Source: Panulirus ornatus
Taxonomy: Eukaryota > Arthropoda > Malacostraca > Decapoda > Palinuridae
Assembly (NCBI RefSeq): GCF_036320965.1
Contig: NC_092257.1
Location: 17,593,413-17,657,412 of the forward strand
Reading direction: 5' to 3'
DNA: 64,000 nt
In this document: positions 23,820-35,573 of the stretch, one piece after another
How positions within the stretch are numbered: position 1 is the first letter of the stretch
Layout: every line of letters begins with the position of its first letter
The notes under the pieces: generated by a model
What the model was told of the DNA's origin: nothing
The model's database searches: none
What the model saw: only the letters and a program-made list of their open reading frames with translations
Position numbers and translations under genes: made by a program

Positions 23820-25870
23820 TCTTAGCTCCAGGAAGCCTGACGCCTCCTGCCGACGACTTGTTCGTGCTGCAGGGCCAAGCCACACGTAGGAGTGCCTCTC
23901 ATCCTGGCCGCTAGACGACCACATTTCAGTGCTAGATATTCAAGTCTAAGCCGGAGAGTAAGTGCCTTCACTTCGACGTATAAACGTGGAACTCTAGTAC
24001 ATGACAAACCTCATATGGCACATTCGCAAACCTTTATCCTAAAGAACTTATCCAGGCATACACCAGAGAGCCATAGTCTAGTTCAATCAAGGACTCGTAT
24101 GCTATTATTAAGGATTTCCCGTTGGCTCTCCAGAAGGAGGGCCGAAAGATATTTGAGAATCCTGGTCTTCTGTCACGGCTCACAACGACCTGGTCTATGT
24201 GAACTTTCCAGTCTAGTCGGGTCTAAATCCAGACCAATGAATTCTACATTATAAGAGGAGAGGGATCGGGTTGTTGCCAAACGTTATCTGCAAAATACGG
24301 GCAGTTGGTATTTTCGGGTCCAAACCGCGGCAACAGTTTTATTAGCTAGTGGAAACATGGATCACCAACGCATCGTCCAGCGCAGGACGGCTGCAGGGCA
24401 CAAGCTACCTACAACTCGCTCCACCACCACAACTTATGCAGTGGACGAAGAATGCCATCCCCGCACAGCCATCACCATACTGTGAGTAGTGAACAACTCG
24501 AGGGACGGCCATCGGAGATGAATATTGTTACTGATCAAATAATGTTGGGCTCAAAGCACTGCTCTGAGGCACCCTATTCTGTGGGACAAGCGCGTCCTAG
24601 ATAACGTCAGCTGACGCAACGCTGCCACTAACACTGGGCACAACTGCCTTTCACAACAACAGGTGTGATGTTTACTTTGGACTCCGTTTCGCCATGTCAC
24701 AGGCATTTTTTTTTTATCCCTATCTAAGAACGCCCCAATCACAAAATCTTTCTTGGAACTATAAAATACTACGCTTTAAATTCTTTATATTCAAATGAGC
24801 CACTGTGATTTTGCGTTTACAGGATCCAGACTGTTGATCAGTTCATACATTTCTTGATAGATAAATACGTGTCTCATCTACCATTCTCTCCATGACGTTG
24901 CAAATGCACCTCTCAATGCAACTGGTCGAAACGGATTGATATTCCGCAAGGCGTCCAAGACCCTCTGGCGCGGGGGATGACGTGTGCAAAGTGGCAATGG
25001 GTTTGGAAACGTTCTCAAGACGTCTGAATCTCATTGTGCAACGCCATCAGCTTTTAATCCGACTGACCTGATTAAGATGCTGTATCATCTCGTAAGATAT
25101 CACGGTTCGAACCTTCAAAGGATTTAGAATAAGAAGGTCTTCTTTTTTTCTTCCTGTTAGCTGAGACGGCACAAGCAGCTGAGGCAATTCATTCATAGTG
25201 CATTTGGTGTCGCGTTCTTGGTTTACGGCACATTCGTGACAATATCTAAATTACCTCAGCCTAGCGACGTTTTACGTGGTAGGAATCATAAACTGGCAAT
25301 TGGCCGAAGCTACTAATTTCTTGGCCTCTTCCGGCAGCAGTGCTGCGGGGCTGTGTCAGTAGCACAGTGTACGGTTCCCTCTTCGTTGGTTGTTGATGGG
25401 AATGCGTTCCACGGTTTGTATTTACTTTCCTGAGAATCTATTGGCTATGGACCAGATCTGCCTGATAAAGAGGTTCTAGTTCATTGCTGGTGCATGGCCA
25501 CGCTGGTAGTGTCTTCTGGCCTCTCCAGTTGTTCTTGCCCGAGCCCTCGCTTCTTTATAGGCCATGAGGCTCTGGTGTCGGAGGAACCTTAGTTACGCAG
25601 ATCCTGTACTCTCCTGCTGCGCTCAGGCAGCGCACTTCGGTAACGCTGGCGTCCATCACGGAACCCTGTGCTACCTGGCATATGGAGAGTCTTTACAGAG
25701 ACATCTGCAGCCATTATGATAAGAGGATGTACCGTTCTCTACCTCTGTGTCAATGTCATCTCCAGATATATCCAAGACGGCTTGCGTCGTGCAAAAGACA
25801 CCCACGCTGCTTTCTTAGAATTGGATTTACCTGGAGACGGTACAGATGTCGCATGGATAAGTGAGACAGA
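23820..25870 (-). pseudogene. Decayed Jockey-like LINE ORF2
   Basis: Minus-strand fragments occur in canonical order across several frames. About 25650: WTPALPKCAA, the W(W/T)TP linker motif. 25590-25540: LRFLRHQSLMAYKEARARAR, typical of Jockey-clade proteins (LxxYKRARARARR). About 25450: IWSIANRFSGK. 25034-24850: RLAEYQSVSTSCI then VMERMVDETRIYLS, corresponding to NYRPISLTSCIxKxMERMVNxRL. About 24580: VPQSSALSPTLFDQ, the GVPQGSVLSPTLFN palm motif. About 24150: RILKYLSALL. 24007-23822: a frame with VPRLYVEVKALTLRLRLEYL and CGRLAARM, matching the VxxLxxExGxxPLxxRRxxL region. Stops and shifts throughout. It lies head-to-tail behind the other LINE, so the two form a 5.3-kb nest. Confidence 0.82.
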
Positions 25871-26215
25871 CTGGGGAAACGGTCGCTTCTGAAGGACAAA
25901 GGCGGGGATGTGTGAGTGTATCAGACACACTGGCCAACTTATAAGGCCACCAGGAAAAGATTATTTCCCGTCGCTGGCTCTTATCAACGCCAGAAGGATC
26001 ATCACCGTCTGCGTTGACGCCTTGCATGTTCCTCACGAGTGCCAACGATGGTATTAACAGGAGCTGAAGTCTGTGTGAGCCAGTATCATCGGCCCCCGGC
26101 AGAGAGTCTGGAACCTGCGTCTCATAATCACAACCTTAATCTAACAGTATCTTCAGCTGACACAGGTTTATCGAGTGGTCTGTCTTCCAACACCAACCGA
26201 ACGATGCTGACAACA
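25871..26215. other. Non-coding stretch, no gene seen
   Basis: Possibly the eroded 5' portion of the adjoining minus-strand LINE. No motif is legible. Confidence 0.4.
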
Positions 26216-26470
26216 GCTATCGACACCTAGGTTATGTTAGGTTCTACTGCATCGACACCTAAGCTATGTTAGATTCTACTGCATCGACACCTAAGCTATG
26301 TTAGGTTCTACTGCATCGACATCTAAGCTATGTTAGGTTCTACTGCATCGACACCTAAGCTATGTTAGGTTCTACTGCATCGACACCTAAGCTATGTTAG
26401 GTTCTACTGCATCGACACCTAAGCTATGTTAGGCTCTACTGCATCGACCCCTCAGCTATGTTAAGCTCTA
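26216..26470. repeat. 32-bp minisatellite, 8 units
   Basis: GCATCGACACCTAAGCTATG plus TTAGGTTCTACT repeats with exact 32-bp spacing (for example 26281 to 26313). Outer units carry several substitutions while inner units are almost identical. Confidence 0.96.
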
Positions 26471-26799
26471 GCGCCTATGTTTGGTCAGATCTGATAAGAC
26501 ACCTTTTTAAAAAAACCCTAGGTTTCTCAACTCACACACCAAGCCAGACAGACCGGGTCACACACTGCAGGGCCGTCCACATCTGGCTGTCACACAGGCA
26601 ACGCCAGACAAACGAAGACCTAATTGCGATGGCGTGAACCAGCGATGCGTAAGCAGCGGGGCTGGCGTCCTTATCGTCAACATGCATCGTCCATAAACAC
26701 ATGTAGGTTGCTTAGGACAACTGAGGAAGAGTCAGAGGTCAGCACGGAAAGCAAGACTTATCTCTAACTGCAACTGAGAACACAACGGGCTGCCATCAT

Positions 26800-26838
<39 letters not shown>

Positions 26839-27056
26839 CCAGCTGTCACTGTAGAACACATGCGTAGTAAAGTATAACAGACAAAGGCATACGCCACTGC
26901 AAGATAATGCCAGTTACAGGGAGTCTGCGAGACACAGGACCTCTGTGTAGAACTGAGTCACGCTGAAGTATGATGCGGTACACACAGGAACCAAGTGACA
27001 CGGAGGAATATGGTAGTTCTAGTCACCTAGGAGACTCACACTCAAATTATAGGCGC
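26471..27056. other. Non-coding stretch with (AC)n
   Basis: An AC microsatellite occupies 26801-26836. The rest is unassigned. Confidence 0.5.
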
Positions 27057-27205
27057 CATTATTAAACACACCTGAGTTATACGAGGTATAATAGAGAGGG
27101 GGGAGGGGGTTATAAATACCTGCTAGGATGTAGCCATTATTGAACACACCTGAGTTATACGAGGTATAATAGAGAGGGGGTTATAAATCCCTGCTAGGTT
27201 GTACG
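27057..27205. repeat. 78-bp tandem duplication
   Basis: CATTATTAAACACACCTGAG begins at 27057 and its near-copy at 27135. The second unit lacks seven bases of a G-run. Each unit carries a GTTATACGAGGTATAATA imperfect palindrome. Confidence 0.92.
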
Positions 27206-28396
27206 AAATGAGAGGGAGATGACCTGAGAATAAATCCGTAATATTTGGCTAAATTATCAACACTGATACCAATACTGTGTTGTCCCCGCCAGAAGTCACG
27301 CCCAGCCTACCACACACGGCCACAACCCTAATGTTTACAACCAAAACAACAGCGTGCCAGCAAACGCCGAGGAAGTGACGGTGACTCAACCGAGCAGGGC
27401 TGGGGTACGTCCTGTGCCGGTCAATAGCTGCACATCAGCTGGCCTGACAGCCAGCCTGCCGGCAGCTGGGCCAACAGGTGGACCCCACCCCCACCCAAGA
27501 CCAAGAGGTGGACTAAAAGCTGGCCATCAGCTGGGTCCTCTGTTATAGTACGAGTCGGGTCAACAATGTCACGTCGGGTGTCGGCTGCTGGAGCAGCAGG
27601 TGGGCCACGAGTGACGACGAGGACATGACGGCTGTTGCCGGGGGACGAGACACACCCTTCGAGCACAGCTTCCCTCACCCTCTCTTCTCTTCCTACTCCT
27701 CCTCCTCCTCCTCCTCAGTCCAACGCCCCACTCTGCCCTCCTGTCTCACTCTTCCTCCCTCACACACACACATACACACTCACACACACACACACGCTCA
27801 CAAAGCGGTTTTCCTCAGTGCATTTTCCCACTCTCCCTGCCAGACTCACACGGATAAATCATCCCTCAAATAAGAACACAGTACTGAAGCCGCCCGCCCC
27901 CCTGCGTGACGATGCACAGCCCCACACAGACAAAGCCAGCCTGAGCATGACACAAGCCCGGGACGAACCGTTTGTGTTCCACCTCAGGCAACGCAACCCG
28001 GCCCAATCCCCCACGGGGGCGCCTCGCCCCCGCCATCACAGAATAATTCACGGTTCACGGTTAATATAATTAGATTATTTCCATATTCGGAGCAGGGACG
28101 AGATCTATGTAGCGGGGAGTAATCTGGACGTAACAGACAGGGGCCAGGTCCCCCGCCGAGATGCAAATTACTCGCGATCATAAATTACATTTCCCTCAAC
28201 AAATACTGCATGATAAACCTTCCTTGCAGGTGACTTAGCCAGATGTATCACGACCCTGTGGACCACACCACACCTTCGCTGGTTCATCATCACCCGTGAC
28301 TTACATCACCACAACACATGACTTTCCCCAGTTATACTGTGATATGAAAATGTACCAAGACGTCAACAGAGGCCACGGGATAAGACAGTCCCTCCT

Positions 28397-28397
<1 letters not shown>
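27206..28397. other. Non-coding stretch, no gene seen
   Basis: Includes a short (CCT)n at about 27695-27715 and a broken CA tract at 27762-27796. Open frames are low complexity. Confidence 0.45.

Positions 28398-28453
<56 letters not shown>
28398..28453. repeat. (CA)n microsatellite
   Basis: About 28 CA units. Confidence 0.97.
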
Positions 28454-28454
<1 letters not shown>

Positions 28455-28582
28455 GACTCCACCATGCTCTCTGACACACTGGGGTTATCACCCTAAGACT
28501 GAGACAGGAATCATTATCAACACATCTGGTAATAACCTACAATACACGAGACATATTTATGTCTGTTGCTGCCAAAATTATA

Positions 28583-28905
28583 CTTTCGCACCCTTCCCCT
28601 CTCCTCCTCACCCACTTTCGCACCCTTCCCCTTCCTTGCCTCACCCATTTTCGCACCCTTCGCCCCTCCTTACCCACTTTCGCACCCTTCCCTCTCCTCA
28701 CCCACTTTCGCACCCTTCCCCTCTCCTCCTTACCCACTTTCGCACCCTTCCCCTCCTCTCCTCACCCACTTTCGCACCCTTCCCCTCCTCTCCTCACCCA
28801 CTTTCGCACCCTTTCCCCTCCTCTCCTCATCCACTTTCGCACCCTTCCCCCTCCTTACCCACTTTCGCATCCACCCCTGCTCCTCACCCTTCCCCCTCCT
28901 CTCAC
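28583..28905. repeat. 29-33-bp minisatellite
   Basis: Ten or so units with the core CCACTTTCGCACCCTTCCCC followed by a variable TCCTCTCCT spacer. TTCGCACCC falls at 28585, 28618, 28650, 28679, 28708 and 28739. Long frames rich in Pro/His/Phe are by-products. Confidence 0.94.
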
Positions 28906-28914
28906 CCCGTAATG

Positions 28915-29035
28915 CACACATGGTGGGCGGCTGGAGCAGACTAAACAATGAAACGGTGACTGCCAGCATTATACAAATGCTACCAGACAGTTTACAAGAG
29001 TTCAAGAGATGGGGTTCCGTGAGTGAAATACACAC
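28915..29035 (+). pseudogene. Probable LINE ORF2 C-terminal scrap
   Basis: The frame GWSRLNNETVTASIIQM then DSLQEFKRWG resembles the last segment of CR1/L2-type ORF2 proteins (VDxWNxLPxEVVxAxSVxxFKxxLDxxW). Only this short similarity supports the call, and the upstream side is replaced by the 29-33-bp array. Confidence 0.42.
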
Positions 29036-29332
29036 TCACCGTACTGTACAGAGAGTTACCAGGAAATCGACATATGCGCACAAAGAAATAAAATGATATG
29101 GAAAAAAACCACCTGGGAATGACGGAGGAACACCGACTGCCTAAAGGAGGAAATTCAGCCAAGGTGAACAGAACAGTCTCCTCAGGATTATGAACTGAGG
29201 AAGCACTGCTCCACAGTACGGGTGTACAGCAGTGCTGTTGAGAATACAGCATGATACGGGTGTACATGGGTACCAGTGATAAAAATGGGGGAAAGAGAAG
29301 ATACACAGGATAGATCACGGCTGAACAAATAC

Positions 29333-29455
29333 AACATCGAAAGCTAAGGAAAGTATAGATGACGACATAAATAAAACATCGAAAGCTAAGGAAGGTATAG
29401 ATCACGACTTAACAAACAAAACATCAAAAGCTAAGGAAAGTAGAGAGATTTTATG
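29333..29455. repeat. 42-45-bp tandem repeat, 3 units
   Basis: AACATCGAAAGCTAAGGAAA recurs at 29333, 29375 and 29420 with moderate divergence. Confidence 0.92.
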
Positions 29456-30229
29456 ACGAACAAATAGCAAGTACAACAGCCAAGGGAGTAACTGAGAGGT
29501 CTACGAAAGCGAGAAATGAGTCCAACACAATACGAGTGGAAGAGGAGTGGTGATTTGAGAAAATAAGATCAATTATGACAGGCTGGAGGAAAATTCTAAA
29601 TAGTTCCATAAACCAATGAGAAATAATAATTAGCAAAAAAAAATAAATAAGACAAAATAAAATAACTAAAAGAATCAGAGGGAAAGGTTAGTGGAGGAGA
29701 GAAGGGAATTCTGAAAGCGGAACATTAAATATATAAACATCTCACATTTGAGGACACATTACCGTCCGTGCTAACAACATGGGATGGATGGGAGATCGCG
29801 GGACGCAATGAGATCATTTGGGGAGATACAAGTGTGCCTAAGGGGGAAATCTAGAGCCACATAAAGCAAATGGTCCTTGACGTATCTCTTCCCAGCTGCT
29901 CACACAGTACACCACGCGCCACACATGCCAATTTGAGACGCTCATCTCCTACAGGAAGAAGGACAGGCACCACGAACTCGCTGATCCACACGCCACCATC
30001 ACTCACTCGCACACGGTCAGCCAACTCGACGAAAAATATAATCAAGGAAGCAAGTTGATAATCGTTCCATGCTAAGGATGAGCGACCTAACAAAGAGGTA
30101 ACGTGGATTTAGATGAAAGAAGTCGTTTATTACGAAGCTTCTGGACGGACAGATTGAGCGCTATAATCAGCGTGAAAGAAAATGGATGAATGAATATTTT
30201 TTTTTATTATATTCTGACTTACAAGAGGG
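29456..30229. other. AT-rich stretch, no gene assigned
   Basis: No clear gene. It may hold eroded upstream parts of the LINE scrap that begins at about 30230. Confidence 0.4.
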
Positions 30230-30590
30230 AACTTTAGCCTGTCCCCCTCCCACAGAAGGCTGGTGAAGATCAGATAAGAGCCTCTGGGAAGGCATAAGAG
30301 GATCTTCGAAGCATCGGAATCTATCTAAACGGAGAGGAAAGAAAGAGCATTTGTCAGCGGCGCCTTTTGAAGCTAAGGAAAATCAACCACTGGTATTCCA
30401 CAAGGTTCCGTCGCAGGACCGCTGATGTTCCTGACTTGCCAGGGGGACGTGATGGAACTAGAGCAGTCAAACGAACAGGTGATATCCAGAACGAAACAGA
30501 CCACAGCGAGACAACAGGTTCTAGAATTAGTCAAACGCACGATTAATGACATTCTGAAAGCGACGAAGAAACGCGAAGTGGCATGAAGGC
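30230..30590 (+). pseudogene. LINE reverse-transcriptase palm fragment
   Basis: In one frame, with three stops upstream, the sequence reads HRRLVKIR, TERKERAFVSGAF, then STTGIPQGSVAGPLMFLTCQ from about 30383, ending at a stop near 30585. This matches the RT segment HxxLLxKLxxxGI...WLTxRKQRVVVNGxxSxWxxVTSGIPQGSVLGPLLFLIYxND. The expected ND dipeptide and downstream FADD box are missing or unreadable. It is a decayed fragment, with a different sequence from the other RT scraps here. Confidence 0.72.
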
Positions 30591-31389
30591 CAGCTGTAAC
30601 TATCATCTTGTAGGGAGGTCATTACAGCAGTTTTGGTGCGAGAGGAATTTAACAGGTTGATACAGAACTCTCACAGTAGACCAAGTGACGAGATCTATCA
30701 AGAATGTATACAAGATTGTGTTGCAGTCAACACTGCCATATAGTAACCGAACATATACAGTAAACATTCGACCTATTAAGAATGCGTGGCACCCCTCTGG
30801 CCACCTTAATAAAGGACATCAAAATCTTTACTTGAAATAAAGGAACTAAACCAGAGATGTGTCAGCTGTTACAGACGCGCAGACCCTGGAGGCGGGCCCA
30901 ACGAGGGGACAGGGGAAAACCCGGGCAAACAAAAATACCTGGTTCTATCGTGCGCCCGGAGGAGGAGAGATGAAATTAAAATAAAATAATAAAGTAATGA
31001 CCTAACAATGAGACATATGAGCGAAGATATTCTATTACCATTTTCTTTGCAGTCTTTCCCTCATAAGGTCTCCCAAGCTCCCTCTCCATGGCGGCCCTAG
31101 GGGGCCATGATATGCCAAATCTCCCAGAGCCTCGAGTCAGTTCTCAGACGCCCTCCTTAGAGGAAAGAACCGGGGATGACGTGATTACAGTCCTCCAGAT
31201 CCTCCACTGGTCTGACGATGTGGACGAGTGCCAGTCCTGGAGGAGGAGCCCAACAGCAAGGAAGCACAGATACTGAGGTGAAGAGACACAGAAAATGTAC
31301 GGGAATAAATACAGAAAACAGAGAAACACAAGAAACCGCGTGACAGAAAGAAAATGGTTGAAAGGAGGGGGACCTCTCGCCCCGTGCAC

Positions 31390-31393
<4 letters not shown>
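30591..31393. other. Non-coding stretch, no gene assigned
   Basis: A 62-codon frame at 31088-31276 begins in a good initiation context (CTCCATGG) but matches nothing I know and has no partner exon, so I leave it uncalled. Confidence 0.4.

Positions 31394-31471
<78 letters not shown>
31394..31471. repeat. (TC)n microsatellite
   Basis: About 39 CT units. Confidence 0.97.
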
Positions 31472-31474
<3 letters not shown>

Positions 31475-32080
31475 TACACAACGACCCTCCGTACTGAGAG
31501 CTTTCGTGAAAATCTTACTTCAGACAAATAAAAGACAAAACATATACGATAGACGGTTACACACGTGGGTCCTGGATCCTCAAGCCCGTTTAAGACGAGG
31601 CAACAGCTGCCCGCCAGCCTTGCAAGACAATGGACGAAGGTAATTCAACACATTACGTCCAACATGAGGCGCCAACATATACGTGGGGGGGAGTGTACCG
31701 AAAGAATTGGAGTCATAATCACTTCCATCACGAGGCGTTACGACTCATAAAACCCACCTCGCCCGACGTAAACTCACTTGACAGGGCGTTACAACTATGT
31801 ACGTGACCTGTAGCCAGCGGCCGCTGCAGCCTGCGATGTCTTCTGGCCATAATGCTGGGGGCCGGCGGTGCGTCTGTGGCGGGGACGCACCGTTTCCTGA
31901 CGAGCCACAAGGCGTCGGGGGCCGCCACGCTATACGTGACCCTCCCCGCTACACAGCAGTACTCCCTCCCTCTCTATGATGGTGATTGCAAGTCTTAGCT
32001 CGCCGTTAGTGATGGGGGACGCCCCTACCCTACACCCACCTCCCTCTCCCAGCACCCGACCCCATCCCACACACTCCCAC

Positions 32081-32312
32081 ACAAACAGCAGCTACTCCCT
32101 ACTTCCCCTTCCCTAACTTCTTACCTCTCCTTCCTCGTACAGTCACCTCTCCCAAACCACTTACACCTTCCCTTAACCAACCCATCCCCATCCCTCACAA
32201 ACAGCAGCTACTCCCTACTTCCCCTTCCCTAACTACTTATCTCTCCTTCCTTGTACAGTCACCTCTCCCACACCATTTGTACCTTCCCCTAACCAGCCTA
32301 TCCCCATCCCTC
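32081..32312. repeat. 116-bp tandem duplication
   Basis: ACAAACAGCAGCTACTCCCT begins at 32081 and again at 32197. The two 116-bp units are about 90% alike by eye and pyrimidine-rich on the plus strand. Confidence 0.92.
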
Positions 32313-32732
32313 AAAAACCTCCCTAACCCCTCCCTCCAACACTTCAAACTCGCTATCCCCACCAGCTATCCATTGCCTCCACAACTCACCATCCAATCTC
32401 CCTGTTTCCCTCCGACCATCGCCTCCTGCCAGGGCGTCAGCAGCCTCCTCCCACCACCTCATATACCACATAGCCGCCACCCCTCCTCCCTCCCTCCCGA
32501 CAGGCGGGCCACACATCCATCACCAGCAGAACACAAGGTCCGCTGACAAGCAGTGTTCTCCTCCTGAATGGACTCTTCTGGACACACTCATCTGTCGCCC
32601 CCCTGTGGCAGCCGTACGGGGCTGCTTCCTGTTGAGGGTTACGGTGGGCTGGCTCGGTAGGATGTGGTGCGTTCAACTTGGGTGGATTCGTCTGGGTGTT
32701 ACCAAACTCCCCCCCCCCCCAACCTGCTCCAG
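32313..32732. other. Pyrimidine-rich stretch, no gene seen
   Basis: C/T-rich sequence ending in a run of twelve C at about 32709-32720. Confidence 0.45.
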
Positions 32733-32942
32733 GATCTACCGCAAGTCACCTCCGGCGAGGCGGTAGCACTTGCACGTAGTCTTGCTAAAGGACTTCTCAC
32801 TCCAGAGGAGTGGGAGGTTCTTGGAGTAGCGCACAAAATAGCCACCAAACTACAGTCTTCCCCCACCACTCACCGTGGAAATAACGCCATGGTTCTGTAC
32901 TTCTACCACACCAAGAAGTTCCTACTCCAACCAGGGCAATGA
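32733..32942 (+). CDS. Candidate terminal exon, unknown protein
   Basis: A 69-codon open frame ending in TGA has a balanced, protein-like composition and no internal repeats: DLPQVTSGEAVALARSLAKG is followed by LTPEEWEVLGVAHKIATKL and an end in YFYHTKKFLLQPGQ. The first half would form an amphipathic helix pair. It is immediately preceded by a textbook 3' splice site: a run of twelve C, then AACCTGCTCCAG, with the frame entering in phase 0. No family is recognised. The frame also stays open upstream of the CAG back to 32664, so the splice boundary is a choice. It could equally be a chance frame in GC-balanced DNA, and no other exon of the same gene is visible. Confidence 0.3.
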   Translation, partial: DLPQVTSGEAVALARSLAKGLLTPEEWEVLGVAHKIATKLQSSPTTHRGNNAMVLYFYHTKKFLLQPGQ

Positions 32943-33238
32943 GAGGGAAGGGCACATCAGATCACTTCAAACGCCGCTGGACGCACACGACCATGGACAC
33001 GTTCATCTCGCACACGGCTCGCGACAGCTTACACGGCCTGACGACGGACACAGGAAGAGCGTTCGTGCACTTGAGGTGAGGGAGCGTGTGGGGAGTGTGA
33101 GGGGATGACAGCCTGCAGAAGTGTGTAGCCACCAGCATCATCCGTACCAGCTGCCGGCCTGGTCACCTGCTGCTGCTGCTGCTGCTGGAGGAGGAAGGGG
33201 TGAGGGAGGGGAATGTACTCTGCCGCTGCACGGAATGG

Positions 33239-33239
<1 letters not shown>

Positions 33240-33328
<89 letters not shown>
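33240..33328. repeat. (GA)n microsatellite
   Basis: About 44 GA units, preceded at 33170-33188 by a short (CTG)n run. Confidence 0.97.
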
Positions 33329-33329
<1 letters not shown>

Positions 33330-33619
33330 GCCGGAGGAAGAATCACGAAGGAGTAGTTTTTCGCGCGCACGGTTCCCGTGGCGGAACCAAACTTTATTGC
33401 TCCCGCTGCCAGAACGTATGATTGAGAGGCTCTGGGTATATCATAGAGACAGCGGCAGTGTCACAGCCAGCCCAGCTGTTCATACTCTGCTTGACGCATC
33501 TGGCGGAGGCGGCTGGGCTGCCAGGCCTGGTCCCGACGCAGTTTTTAAAAACATTCTTTTTCAAAAACACTCTCGTAGTTTTACGGTAAATCATAACAAA
33601 AAAAGAGAACGGACAACCT

Positions 33620-33715
33620 CAAATACACGACATACAGACAATTCTAAACCACAAATACATAACATAAAGACAATCTTAAACTTCAAATACATAACATAAA
33701 GACAATGTTTGACTT
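33620..33715. repeat. 32-bp AT-rich tandem repeat, 3 units
   Basis: CAAATACATAACATAAAGAC recurs at 33620 (diverged), 33652 and 33684, exactly 32 bp apart. Confidence 0.92.
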
Positions 33716-33899
33716 GAAAATATGAACATACACAGTAAACCACTGCACACGCGACATACCCGCCAAGTGGGACATCCAAATATACTGGAACAAACTCTGT
33801 AGCTCTCAGAGAAAGGATATGCTAATCAAAGTGTTCTATTACCATCACGGTATCTCCCGCACCACTACCCGAGCAGTTCCACCACCTATACATCCCCCA

Positions 33900-34013
33900 A
33901 AGGAGAGGCCAGAGCGCTGGGTTTGCTGTGGGCCGGCCGGTTGCCCTATTCGGGACTTGAACCCTGGTTCATGGGATTCGTAGGTCGCAATGCTAACCAC
34001 TATGGGTAACGAG
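33900..34013 (-). mobile_element. tRNA-derived SINE-like element
   Basis: On the minus strand, starting near 34012, CTCGTTACCCATAGTGGTTA then GCATTGCGACC resembles the 5' half of a tRNA with an A box (TAGTGGTTAGCA). About 33 bases further on, AGGGTTCAAGTCCC is a near-consensus B box and T arm. The spacing between the boxes is that of a tRNA, but the acceptor and anticodon stems do not pair well, so I read it as the head of a tRNA-derived SINE or a tRNA pseudogene. No direct repeats or poly(A) tail could be defined. Confidence 0.6.
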
Positions 34014-34358
34014 AGTGTACACAGAACATGGTGGCAAAGGAAGTGAAACGAGACGCGCGAGGGTTTCCATCAGGCGGGTCACACAGTGTGACATCTGCCG
34101 TCAGCAAGGCACAGTAAACAGTCCTCCCTCCTTCCACCCTCCTCCCTCTAGCTTTACTTCCTGTCTTTCCTCCCTCCCTCCCACTTACACCCCACACACC
34201 CCTGCAACCTAGCCCCATGACCTCCTCCACCAAGCATACGGTGGTACCCAATTTTAGTTCAGCAGACTTCGACAGACTACGGGACAAGCCAAGTAAAACT
34301 GGTTCACTCATTCCGACGTTCGACGCAGTTGAAAGGATGCGGAGGAATTTCAAGAACA

Positions 34359-34362
<4 letters not shown>

Positions 34363-34431
<69 letters not shown>
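34363..34431. repeat. (TC)n microsatellite
   Basis: About 34 TC units ending in TGAGAGA. Confidence 0.97.
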
Positions 34432-34434
<3 letters not shown>

Positions 34435-35573
34435 AGAATCAACCTCGTCCCTAAATAGCCGGAAAAGGAGATATGTGAGAGGGGGAGCCCGGCTGGATGA
34501 CTTATGATATTAATATCGTACCTAAATACATATAATCATGGCTTATACGGTATCTAAATGGCTACAAATAGGATCATGAGATAATAAATAAGATTATAGC
34601 GTCGGAGGGTAATCGGAAACTACAAGAAAAATCACAAAGTGATGAAAAACCATAAAAAAAAAAAGACACTTTGAATACGTTGCAGACAAAAATATCAAAA
34701 TTACTGTCCCATTACAATACGAAAATGGCATCTAGTGAAAACAAAGTCGCGGCTTCCGTTCTAGAAAAAAAAAAATATCGACTCGATATTCACCATGGAA
34801 AATTTATGTAACACACCGCGGGCATCAAACGTGTCAGTATTTTTTTACGTGCACAGAATATGAAAAATGGGACGTGACAAATACAGACCACAACGAGGTA
34901 TCTAAATATACAGACATACGAAAACCAAACAAATGAACTGGTCCAGACGATAACTCCCCCCCCCCCAAAAAAAAAAAAAAAAATCATAATAAATAATACG
35001 GATATAGAAAACGTTCGAAAACAAAGTTGAACATTAAAATAAGGAATTTTCTTAAATTCTAAACAGAATCCTAAGGAATGCTTCGAATACTCTCGCCAGA
35101 GAATAAATATAGATGGCACAATACGGCTGCTAATAAAAGCACACGGAAAAATAAAGGCAATAATGATGAATGGCGTCAACACTAAACCAATCCTTCTGTT
35201 TACAGTCGAAGAAAATGGGATCACGTACCCCTAACTCAAGGTTTTCGATTTTTCTTCTCCCAGCGTCGAAAAATTAAAGCTGACAGAAATTAGGCGCCAT
35301 AGGTAACGAATCTATTTGATCAAATTAACCCAATTAAATTGGCTAGTCCTGATAATCTAGCCCAAAGAGTCTTGATAACGACCAGACAGTCACTGATATT
35401 CCCACGTAACCATAATCCATAATGTTACGAGACACTGGAAACTGGTAATTGTCACCCGTAGATACATGAGGGAAGGTAAGAACTGTACCTCTCATTAACG
35501 CTTAATTACCCTTACGTTGGTTCTAGGTAAAAGGATAGCAGAAATTAGAAAAAAATATGCAATATTTCTTTAC
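34432..35573. other. AT-rich stretch, no gene assigned
   Basis: AT-rich, low-repeat sequence with C- and A-homopolymer runs near 34957-34982. A long minus-strand frame at 34790-35224 is Phe/Ile-rich because of base composition and is not credible. Confidence 0.45.

Noticed and set aside
25105..25125. GGTTCGAACC resembling a tRNA T loop
   Set aside because: Lies inside the decayed Jockey-like LINE and lacks any cloverleaf.
31088..31276. 62-codon frame starting in a good initiation context
   Set aside because: Short, unmatched, with a stop just upstream and no splice donor or polyadenylation signal that I could pair with it.
34790..35224. 144-codon hydrophobic minus-strand frame
   Set aside because: Phe/Ile/Val richness follows from AT-rich, T-run sequence. 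No start context and no family.
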